A stretch of DNA of 64,000 nt from Rubrobacter calidifluminis. GTDB lineage: Bacteria; Actinomycetota; Rubrobacteria; Rubrobacterales; Rubrobacteraceae. The DNA lies in contig NZ_JAQKGV010000014.1 of NCBI RefSeq assembly GCF_028617075.1, forward strand, positions 1-64,000. Direction: 5' to 3'. Made by a program: the position numbers and the translations under genes. Shown here one piece after another: positions 52,901 to 60,318 of the stretch. The notes under the pieces were generated by a model. That model had not been told where the DNA came from. It saw nothing but the letters and a program-made list of their open reading frames with translations, and searched no databases. Within the stretch, counting starts at the first letter, position 1; each line of letters opens with the position of its first letter.

Positions 52901-54774
52901 GCAACGGCATGCTCCAGAGCGAGCACATCTGCCTGGTCGGGGCCTTCGACCACCGGCACATCTTCCTCGACCCCGACCCGGACCCGGAGCGCAGCTACGC
53001 CGAGCGCAAACGCCTCTTCGAGATGCCCCGCTCCTCGTGGGACGACTACGACCGCTCGGTCATCTCCGAGGGCGGAGGCGTCTTCCCGAGGACGGCCAAG
53101 TCCATCCCCCTCTCCCCCGAAACCCGGAGGCTCCTCGGGGTCGAAGAGGAACGCCTGACCCCGAACGAGGTGATAAGCGCCCTGCTCAGGGCCGAGGTGG
53201 ACCTGCTCTTCAACGGCGGGATAGGCACCTACGTAAAGGCCTCCGACGAGACCAACGCCGAGGTCGGAGACCGCTCCAATGACGCGGTGCGGGTCGACGC
53301 CCGCGAGCTCAGGTGCCGAGTCGTCGGGGAGGGCGGCAACCTGGGCTTCACCCAGCGCGGGAGGATCGAATACGCGCTCGCGGGCGGCAGGATCTACATG
53401 GATGCCATAGACAACTCCGCCGGAGTGGACACCTCCGACCACGAGGTGAACATAAAGATCCTGCTCGACTCGGTGGTCGAGGCCGGAGACATGACCGAGA
53501 AGCAGCGCAACGATCTCCTCGCCGGGATGACCGACGAGGTGGCCCGGCTCGTGCTCCTGCACAACTACCGCCAGACGCAGGCGATAAACAACTCGCTCGC
53601 CCAGGCTGCCTCGATGGCCGATGTGCACGCCCGCTATATCCGGGCGCTGGATTCGTCCGGAAGGCTGGACCGGAAGCTCGAGTTCCTACCTGACGACGAG
53701 GAGATAGCAGAGCGCCGCTCCCACGGACTCGGGTTGACCGCACCCGAGATCGCGATCGTTCTTTCCTACACCAAGCTCACACTTTACCAGGACATCCTGG
53801 CTTCCGAGTTGCCGGACGACCCCCACCTCATGCAGGAGCTGGAGGAGTACTTCCCCACCCAACTGCGCGAGCGATTCAGGGAACGGATGCGCCGCCACCG
53901 GCTGCGCCGCGAGATCATCGCGACCAGCCTGGTGAACGGCATGGTCAACCGCTGCGGCACCACCTTCGCCTACCGGCTCGGCGACGAAACCGGAGCGTCC
54001 CCGGCAGAGATCGCCCGCGCGTACGTGGCGGCCCGGGAGATCTTCGACACGGACCGGGTGTGGGAGGAGATAGAGGCGCTGGACAACGTCGTCGGGACCG
54101 GGATCCAGACGCGGATGTTCCTCGACGTCAGACGGCTGGTCGAGCGCGCGACGCGCTGGCTCTTGCGCAACCGGCGCCCCCTGGACATCAACCAGACGGT
54201 GCGCAGGTTCTCCGGCGGCGTCTCGGAGCTCTACGAACGTGTGCCGGAGCTGATGCCGAGCGAGGAGCGGGTAGAGCTGGAGCGGGAGGTCGAGGAGCTG
54301 CGCGGCGCAGGTGTCCCGGAATACCTGGCCAGGAGAGTGGCCATCTCGAACGTGATGTCCTCCGCGCTGGACATAGTAGACGCGGCCTCGGAGCACGACG
54401 AGTCGGTGTCGGACGTCGCCTCGGCCTACCTCACCCTCGGCGACCGGCTGAGGCTGCACTGGCTGCGCAGGCACATAGAGATCCTACCCCGAGACAACCG
54501 CTGGCGGACCCTCGCGCGAGCAGCGCTGCGCGACGACCTCTACCTGCAGCAGGCGATGCTGACCGCCGCTGTCCTCTCCGATACACCGAAGAGCCTGCCC
54601 GCTCCGCAGAGGGTCGATCGCTGGATAGAGACTAATCGGGAGCCGGTGGAGAGAACCCTGCAGGTACTGCGGGACATAAACTCGAGCGGCACCTTCGACC
54701 TCTCGACGCTGCCGGTGGCGCTGCGCGAGGTGCGCAACATGATCACGTCCTCGGGTTCCACGCCTCGTGCCTGA
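49981..54774 (+). CDS. gdh: NAD-specific glutamate dehydrogenase, large (about 180 kDa) type
   Basis: 1597 aa. Oxidatively deaminates glutamate to 2-oxoglutarate. The large N-terminal part with ACT-like regions ([36 protein letters not shown]) precedes the dehydrogenase core ([39 protein letters not shown], then [19 protein letters not shown]). The C-terminal helical domain ends near 54774. Start ATG 49981 after GGAGCCGGG. One of the longest genes here; likely monocistronic after a 106-base gap. Confidence 0.96.
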   Translation: [1597 protein letters not shown]

Positions 54775-54810
54775 GCATCCATCCGCCTCCTGGTTTAATA
54801 TCTGTCCGGG

Positions 54811-54990
54811 ATGTCTCTGCCAGGCATGACAGTGGTGCCAACCTACGCGGCGATCGTCGCGACGGTCGCCGTGATCGTCACCCTGATCGCGCTCTACACC
54901 ACCATCTCATCCCTCGTCGACGTTGCGCGCGGCGCCCCCGGGCGGGAAGACCACACGGAGGAGGCGGACGGTCAACCCACGGAGGAGTAG
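54811..54990 (+). CDS. 59-aa single-TM small protein
   Basis: ATG 54811 to TAG 54990; product starts MSLPGMTVVPTYAAIVATV and ends EEADGQPTEE. One strongly hydrophobic helix (about 12-36) followed by an acidic tail. Sits 36 bases after the glutamate dehydrogenase gene. A clear TM pattern and a coherent frame support coding; there is no strong Shine-Dalgarno. No family recognised. Confidence 0.5.
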   Translation: MSLPGMTVVPTYAAIVATVAVIVTLIALYTTISSLVDVARGAPGREDHTEEADGQPTEE

Positions 54991-55003
54991 AAAGAAGGGC
55001 GCG

Positions 55004-55795
55004 CTAACCCTCCGGCCAAAGCCGGATGATGTCTCCACGATCCCCTCGGTGGCTGGCGAGGCGTCCGTCGAGCAGGCGCAGTAGCGTCCGGCGCACCTCC
55101 CGGCGGTTTTTGTGGTACGCCGCCCTGAACCCCAGCATCGGGAGCGCAAACGCCGGTATCACGCCCAGAAAGTAGACCGCATCCTGGAATCCCCCCATAA
55201 CCGGCAGGACCGCGAGCGTCGCACCGACGATCCCGCCGAGGGATAGCAGGTGACCGCGCTGCCCCTGCAGCGTGGCGATGACGCTCAACCGACTCCAGCC
55301 ATCAGGCAGACGTTCGGCCCGCACCTCGACACGACCCGCTCCGCAGAAAGTCCTCCCTCTGCTCCCGGCCCCTCCGGCGGCTGAGCCCTCCGCGGCCTCC
55401 TCCCCCGGCTCCCAGACCGAGCCGGTGTCACTCCGGTAGGAGGCGTGCAGACCTTCCGCAGCCAGTGCTCCCTCGACAATCTCTAGCACCTCTTCCACCG
55501 GGCGCTCCACCTCCCGCACAACGCGCACGGCCCCGGGACCGTAGAGCCTTCGAGCCAGCGAGGGAGCCTCGGCGACCGGCCCGGTGCCGAGTTCACCCAG
55601 CGCCCTCCTGACATCCTCTTCCCGGATTCCGGCGGTGGCAGCAACCCGGACCACGACGTCCAAGGGAACCTCGGGCGAGACCTCGAGCATCGCCCTGCCG
55701 CGGGCCGCGTTCAGCTCGGCCGCCCGGCGCAGCACGACCTCCACCTCCGCAGGCCTCAGACCCTTCGGTCCGAACTCGCGTCGCTGCAGCGCCAC
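55004..55795 (-). CDS. Hypothetical membrane protein coupled to pgsA
   Basis: 263 aa from GTG 55795, whose G overlaps the pgsA TAG. N-terminal 160 residues soluble and rich in helix (PAEVEVVLRRAAELNAARGR, EEDVRRALGELGTG), followed by a Gly-rich linker and two TM helices (LLSLGGIVGATLAVLPVMGG and DAVYFLGVIPAFALPMLGF). Ends in a short basic helix. It looks like a lipid/envelope-linked protein because of pgsA; no family recognised. The longer frame upstream lies inside pgsA and is rejected. Confidence 0.72.
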   Translation of the reverse strand: MALQRREFGPKGLRPAEVEVVLRRAAELNAARGRAMLEVSPEVPLDVVVRVAATAGIREEDVRRALGELGTGPVAEAPSLARRLYGPGAVRVVREVERPVEEVLEIVEGALAAEGLHASYRSDTGSVWEPGEEAAEGSAAGGAGSRGRTFCGAGRVEVRAERLPDGWSRLSVIATLQGQRGHLLSLGGIVGATLAVLPVMGGFQDAVYFLGVIPAFALPMLGFRAAYHKNRREVRRTLLRLLDGRLASHRGDRGDIIRLWPEG

Positions 55796-56361
55796 TACAG
55801 CCTCTGATCCCTGCGAGCCTGCACGGAGAGGATCCTGGGAGCATCCCTGAGGTAGGACCATCCTGAGAGCAGCGTCAGGATCACCGCGGCGAACATCACC
55901 CACCAGCCCACCTGCGTAAGGGTCCGCCACGGTCCGATATGCGCGTAGGCCAGGAGCAAAAGAAAGACACCGAGGCTCTGCGCGTTCATCTTGGCCTTCC
56001 CCCAGCTGTTCGCTGCTATGACCTCTCCCCCCTCCAGAGCCGCCATCCTGAAACCGGTGACCGCAAACTCCCGGATGACCATCACCGCGGCCATCCAGGA
56101 CTCCATGAGGCTCTTGTCGACCAGCACGAAGAACACGGAGGAGATGAGGGCCTTGTCTGCTATGGAGTCCATGAGCTTGCCGAAGCCGGTGACCTTGTTG
56201 CTCCGGCGCGCCGCGATGCCATCGAAGTAGTCGGTCAGGAGGGCTCCGACGTACAAGATCAGCGCGATGGTCCGCGCGAAGGGGAACGGCAGGTACAGAG
56301 CCACCATGACGGGCACCACCGCCACCAGTCGTGCCAGAGTGAGCTGGTTCGCAAAGGTCAT
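55795..56361 (-). CDS. pgsA: CDP-diacylglycerol-glycerol-3-phosphate 3-phosphatidyltransferase
   Basis: 188 aa, multi-TM. CDP-alcohol phosphotransferase motif DYFDGIAARRSNKVTGFGKLMDSIADK has all D/G/A/R residues of D-x2-DG-x2-AR-x8-G-x3-D-x3-D. Makes phosphatidylglycerol phosphate in the membrane. ATG 56361. Followed directly by the coupled hypothetical membrane gene. Confidence 0.93.
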   Translation of the reverse strand: MTFANQLTLARLVAVVPVMVALYLPFPFARTIALILYVGALLTDYFDGIAARRSNKVTGFGKLMDSIADKALISSVFFVLVDKSLMESWMAAVMVIREFAVTGFRMAALEGGEVIAANSWGKAKMNAQSLGVFLLLLAYAHIGPWRTLTQVGWWVMFAAVILTLLSGWSYLRDAPRILSVQARRDQRL

Positions 56362-56440
56362 CCTCTCGCTCCCTCGAAGAACCCTCCTGAAAGCTGGTGC
56401 AAACTTAGCACCTCACGGCCCGGCTCTCAAGGAGTCCTCC

Positions 56441-57823
56441 CTACTCCGCGGCCTGATAGTCCCGAATCTGGGCGACCGTGGGATGCGCGAAGTACTCGAG
56501 CGCCCAGTCGAAGGCCTGCCTGACCCGGCCCTGCGGGCTGTCGAGACGCACCAGGTAGGCTCCGCGCCAGAACAGCGAGGCCAGCCGGCCGCTGAACTTG
56601 ACCCCGAAGACGTCATTGACGGCGAAGTGGCTCCCGAGGTCTATGAGCTGTCCCTGCGAACGATACTTGAACGGCTTGAGCTCCCGGCCGTCGATCGCGG
56701 CGAGGATGTTCTTGGCCAGGTGCTTGCCCTCCTTGACCGCCGCCTGGGCGTTCGGCGGCACGAAACCGTCGTCAGGGTTGGGGATGGTCGCGTTGTCTCC
56801 GAGCGCCCAGACGTTCCTGAACCCCTCGACCCGCAGATACTCGTCGACCTTTATACCCTTGGTTCTCTGCACCAGCGGTAGCCCGAGCCTCTCGACCAGC
56901 GAGTTCGGCCGGGCACCGGCGGTCCAGATCACGTTCTGGGTGTGTATCTCTCGCCCGTCCTTCAGACGCACACAGTCTTCGGTGACCTCCTCGGCCATGG
57001 CGTTGGTCATGACCTCTATGTTGCGGGCGGCGAGCTGGCCCCGCGCGACCCGCCGCAGCCCGGCGTCGAGCTCGGGGAGGATGTTCGGCAGCGCGTCGAG
57101 GAGCATTATCCTGAACCGGTTGGGGTTGACGTTCGGGTACTCCTGGGCGAGCACCTCGTGGATGAGGACGTGCAGCTGTGCTGCCGTCTCGACACCGGTC
57201 GCCCCAGCCCCGATGACGACGAAGGTGAGCGCGCTCTCCGGCAGCTCGTCCCCCTCGAGCACGGCCTGCTCGAAGCGCTCTATTACCCGGTTGCGGATGC
57301 GTACAGCGTCGCTTATCCCCTTCATCGGCAGAGCATGCTCCTCGACACCCGGGATCCCGAAGAAGTTGGGCTCGGCTCCGAGTGCGAAGACCAGATGGTC
57401 GTAGGGGAATTGGTGCCCGTCGGCGGTCACGGTCTTCTTCTCGAAGTTCACGTCTTCGATCTCCGCCCGGCGGAAGCTGGCCCCCAGGCGGATCAGAGTC
57501 CTCCGCAGGGGCTGTGCGATGTTTCTCACGCCGACGTCACTCGATACGACGCCGGGTACCATCGGCCAGAACGTGAGGTAGTTCTCGCGGGAGATAACCA
57601 TCACGCCGATGTCGTCCCGCTTGCGGGTCAGCTCACAGATGCTCTTGGCGACGTTATATCCGCCGAAACCCCCACCCAGGATCAGAACCCGATTCTCGAA
57701 GTCTGCAAAGCGCGGCTTCTCCCATGGAGCGTAGCGAGGTTCGGAGCTCAACGCCCACTTCAGACCGCCCGCAGCCAGAGCCATACCACCCAGAGCAAGC
57801 CCTCCCTTCAAAAGGTTGTTCAT
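56441..57823 (-). CDS. ndh: Type II NADH:quinone dehydrogenase
   Basis: 460 aa. FAD loop VLILGGGFGGYNVAKSI, then NAD site VVIGAGATGVETAAQL. WALGDNATIPNPDDGFVPPNAQAAVKEGKHLA is the family signature. A hydrophobic N-terminus (GLALGGMALAAGGLKWAL) likely anchors it to the membrane. It oxidises NADH without proton pumping; together with SQR proteins it feeds quinone. ATG 57823. Confidence 0.92.
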   Translation of the reverse strand: MNNLLKGGLALGGMALAAGGLKWALSSEPRYAPWEKPRFADFENRVLILGGGFGGYNVAKSICELTRKRDDIGVMVISRENYLTFWPMVPGVVSSDVGVRNIAQPLRRTLIRLGASFRRAEIEDVNFEKKTVTADGHQFPYDHLVFALGAEPNFFGIPGVEEHALPMKGISDAVRIRNRVIERFEQAVLEGDELPESALTFVVIGAGATGVETAAQLHVLIHEVLAQEYPNVNPNRFRIMLLDALPNILPELDAGLRRVARGQLAARNIEVMTNAMAEEVTEDCVRLKDGREIHTQNVIWTAGARPNSLVERLGLPLVQRTKGIKVDEYLRVEGFRNVWALGDNATIPNPDDGFVPPNAQAAVKEGKHLAKNILAAIDGRELKPFKYRSQGQLIDLGSHFAVNDVFGVKFSGRLASLFWRGAYLVRLDSPQGRVRQAFDWALEYFAHPTVAQIRDYQAAE

Positions 57824-57912
57824 AGGTCGAAACCCTCCAGATCTACTAGACGCCAAGACCACCGCTCGCGCGCGGTAGCCAATTCTAACTCCGGGAAGAT
57901 TCAGCCGCAGTA

Positions 57913-58317
57913 TCAGGCCTCACCCACAGCGACGCGCACGACCCTCTCTCTCGGGCCGTCGAACTCGGCGAGGAAAACACCCTGCCAGCGCCCGAGCTCG
58001 GGCTCGCCGCCACTGACGGTGAGATACTGGCTCGTCCCGAAGAGGCTGGTGAGAAAGTGCGAGTCGCTGTTGCCCTCTGCGTGCCGAAAGTTCACCTCAA
58101 GCGCCCCAAGCAACGCCCGGCAGGCCGCGGCGAGATCCTCGGGAACGTCGGGGTCGTAATCTTCGTTCAGCGTGACCGCGGCCGTGGTGTGCCCGGAGGA
58201 GACGATGCAGAACCCCTCCTCGACACCGGACTGCCGCACCGCCCGCCGCACCTCGTCGGTTATGGAGACGAGCTGGTAGCGGCGGCTCGTACGCACCGGG
58301 ATCCTGGTCGTCTTCAA
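57913..58317 (-). CDS. YjbQ/UPF0047-family protein
   Basis: 134 aa. Conserved signatures GFCIVSSGHTTAAVTLNEDYDPDVPEDL and HAEGNSDSHFLTSLFGTSQYLTVSGG (His residues probably bind metal). The family has a secondary thiamine-phosphate synthase-like activity in E. coli; true role unclear. ATG 58317 with GAGGTTT upstream. Between ndh and the alkA-like gene. Confidence 0.9.
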   Translation of the reverse strand: MKTTRIPVRTSRRYQLVSITDEVRRAVRQSGVEEGFCIVSSGHTTAAVTLNEDYDPDVPEDLAAACRALLGALEVNFRHAEGNSDSHFLTSLFGTSQYLTVSGGEPELGRWQGVFLAEFDGPRERVVRVAVGEA

Positions 58318-58334
58318 ACCGAGAAACCTCCCAC

Positions 58335-58997
58335 TTATCTCATCATCTCCTCACAGGAAGGAGGTAGAACTTCCATCTCGAGCGACTCCCAGAGGTAGAG
58401 GGAGGCGAGCGTCCTGTACGGTCGCCAGGGGTGGGCGATCTTCTCCAGCTGCGTGAGATCCGGCAGCCCCGTGAGCCCGTAGGCCCGCATCACGGCCCGG
58501 CGGATCCCCAGATCACCTACCGGCAGCACGTCGGGCCGGTGCAGGTGGAAGATCAGGAACATGTCCGCGCTCCAGCGCCCCAGGCCTTTCACCTCCGTAA
58601 TGCGGGCACGCACCTCCTCGTCCGGAACCCGCTCGAGCTCCACGAAGTCCAGCCGGCCGTCGATCACTCGCCGCGCGAGATCCTTGAGATAGACGATCTT
58701 GCGTCCGGAGATCCCGCAGGCCGCCAGCTCCTCCGCCGAACGCTCGAGCACTTCTCCCGGCGTCGGTACCCGCCCCCCGAAGAGCGCGGTGACCCTGACG
58801 TAGATGCTCTTCGCCGCCCGGGTAGAGAGCTGCTGCCCGATTATGGAGCGCAGTAGAGAACCGAAGGCGTCCTCCGGACGCCCCCGCCGGCGGGCCTCCT
58901 CACCGAGCGGCCCGATGGCCCGCACCAGACGTGACATCACCGGATCCCGGAGCCCGCACAGGTGGGCGAAGCCCGGCGAGGCCGGCCCGCCTTCCAA
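58335..58997 (-). CDS. alkA: DNA-3-methyladenine glycosylase (AlkA-like, HhH-GPD)
   Basis: 220 aa. HhH-GPD core: SLLRSIIGQQLSTRAAKSIYVRV, then EVKGLGRWSADMFLIFHLHRPDVLPVGDLGIRRA with catalytic Asp in VGDLGIRR. Removes alkylated bases. I chose TTG 58997 (EGGPASPGFAHL) with AGGAGAG just upstream; the longer frame through the upstream gene is rejected. Nine bases separate it from the MIP18-type gene. Confidence 0.9.
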   Translation of the reverse strand: MEGGPASPGFAHLCGLRDPVMSRLVRAIGPLGEEARRRGRPEDAFGSLLRSIIGQQLSTRAAKSIYVRVTALFGGRVPTPGEVLERSAEELAACGISGRKIVYLKDLARRVIDGRLDFVELERVPDEEVRARITEVKGLGRWSADMFLIFHLHRPDVLPVGDLGIRRAVMRAYGLTGLPDLTQLEKIAHPWRPYRTLASLYLWESLEMEVLPPSCEEMMR

Positions 58998-59005
58998 AAC
59001 CTCTC

Positions 59006-59308
59006 CTACCGGCCGAAGAAGAGCTTGGCGGCGGGGCTCATCATGTCCGGGTTCCAGAGGGGATCGAAGGTGAGCTGGGCGTTTACCGTCTCCACACCCT
59101 CTATGGAGAGCACCTCGTTCTCTACCTGCTCCTGGATCATGTCCCCAACCGGACACATCGGGCTCGTCAGAGAAAATACCACGTCCACGTGCCGCCCCTC
59201 GTCGTGGATCCCGATGTCGTAGACGAGCCCGAGCTCGACGAGATCCATCCCGAGCTCCGGGTCTATGACGTTCCTGAGCTGATCCCTCACACGCTCTTCG
59301 GTAAGCAC
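59006..59308 (-). CDS. MIP18/DUF59-family Fe-S assembly protein (PaaD/SufT-like)
   Basis: 100 aa. RNVIDPELGMDLVELGLVYDIGIHDEGRHVDVVFSLTSPMCPVGDM with the conserved Cys in MCPVGDM. DUF59 proteins help iron-sulfur cluster delivery. ATG 59308. Could serve the iron-sulfur enzymes of the sulfur island, but this is inference. Confidence 0.9.
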   Translation of the reverse strand: MLTEERVRDQLRNVIDPELGMDLVELGLVYDIGIHDEGRHVDVVFSLTSPMCPVGDMIQEQVENEVLSIEGVETVNAQLTFDPLWNPDMMSPAAKLFFGR

Positions 59309-59388
59309 CTTGCCTTCACCTCTCGATAGCCAGCTTCGCGGCTAATTGTAATGTCAGCAGGCCCCTTTTCCAGCATTACCGCATCCCG

Positions 59389-59413
59389 TATAATGTAATC
59401 ATCGGACGATTAC
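59389..59413 (+). promoter_or_regulatory. Lipase promoter -10 and adjacent inverted repeat
   Basis: TATAAT (59389-59394) is followed at once by GTAATC (59395-59400), seven bases and GATTAC (59408-59413), a 6-bp inverted repeat at the expected transcription start. It may be a repressor site. Confidence 0.5.
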
Positions 59414-59433
59414 TTTCTGGATGGAGGAGGGAG

Positions 59434-60270
59434 ATGCGGGGAACGAGGAATTTTTTGTGGGGTGCTCTTTCGGTAGCCTTCGCGGTTCTGGTCACGCTGT
59501 CCTTCGTGCAGGGCACGGTCTGGGCGGCAACTCCTTCCGCGGGGTTCCTCAAGCGGCAGGGGCCGGCACCGCCAGGAGCGAACGAACCTGGGTGTCACCC
59601 GAGCCCCCGGCACCCCGAGCCGGTGGTGCTCGTTCCGGGGACGTTCGAGAGCATGGCGCAGAACTGGGCGAAGCTCTCCCCGGAGCTTGCGGCGCGCGGT
59701 TACTGCGTATACTCGCTGAACTACGGGGTGACGGCGGCGGGGTACTCGACAGGGCCTATACAGCAGTCGGCGAGCGAGCTGCGGAGCTTCGTCAACCACG
59801 TGCTCCGTCTGACGGGGGCGCGCAAGGTGGACATCGTGGGGCACAGCCAGGGCGGGATGATGCCCCGCTACTACATCAAGTTCCTCGGCGGGGCGAAGAA
59901 GGTGGACGACCTGGTCGCGCTCACCCCATCGAACCACGGGACGAAGAACCCGGGAGCCTTTACCACCGGTCTGCTCGGTTGCGTAGCCTGCCGGCAGCAG
60001 ATGTGGGGCTCGCCGTTCCTGCGCAGGCTCAACAGCGGGGACGAGACGCCGGGAGGTGTCTCCTACACGGTGATCACGACCAGATACGACGATGTGGTGG
60101 TTCCGTACACCTCGGCCTTTCTGAAGGGGCCGGCTTCGCGGGTCTCGAACATAACCATCCAGGACTACTACCCGCTCGACACCTCGGACCACCTCCTGAT
60201 TCCCTACGACGAGAGAGCCTACACCTTCATCTTCGACGCGCTCTCCCACCCGGGACCGGCGAGGCCCTGA
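59434..60270 (+). CDS. Secreted triacylglycerol lipase (alpha/beta hydrolase)
   Basis: 278 aa. Signal peptide (about 1-28, LWGALSVAFAVLVTLSFVQ...TVWAA). Nucleophile elbow GHSQGG in KVDIVGHSQGGMMPRYYIKFL; probable acid and base in the DDVV/SDHL regions (TRYDDVVVPYTS, DTSDHLLIPYDE). VVLVPGTFESMAQNWAKLSPELAARGYCVYSLNYG is typical of class 2 lipase-like enzymes. It may use extracellular lipids. ATG 59434 with GGAGGAGGGAG upstream. Confidence 0.9.
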   Translation: MRGTRNFLWGALSVAFAVLVTLSFVQGTVWAATPSAGFLKRQGPAPPGANEPGCHPSPRHPEPVVLVPGTFESMAQNWAKLSPELAARGYCVYSLNYGVTAAGYSTGPIQQSASELRSFVNHVLRLTGARKVDIVGHSQGGMMPRYYIKFLGGAKKVDDLVALTPSNHGTKNPGAFTTGLLGCVACRQQMWGSPFLRRLNSGDETPGGVSYTVITTRYDDVVVPYTSAFLKGPASRVSNITIQDYYPLDTSDHLLIPYDERAYTFIFDALSHPGPARP

Positions 60271-60294
60271 CCAGGGGCAACCCCGGTCAGGGCC
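60263..60294. terminator. Bidirectional hairpin between lipase and ino1
   Basis: GGCCCTGACC-A-GGGG-CAA-CCCC-GGTCAGGGCC forms a long, nearly perfect stem across the end of the lipase gene. There is no T-run, so the termination strength is uncertain. The two genes converge here. Confidence 0.7.
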
Positions 60295-60318
60295 CGTATC
60301 AACGAACCACGCCGGGGC

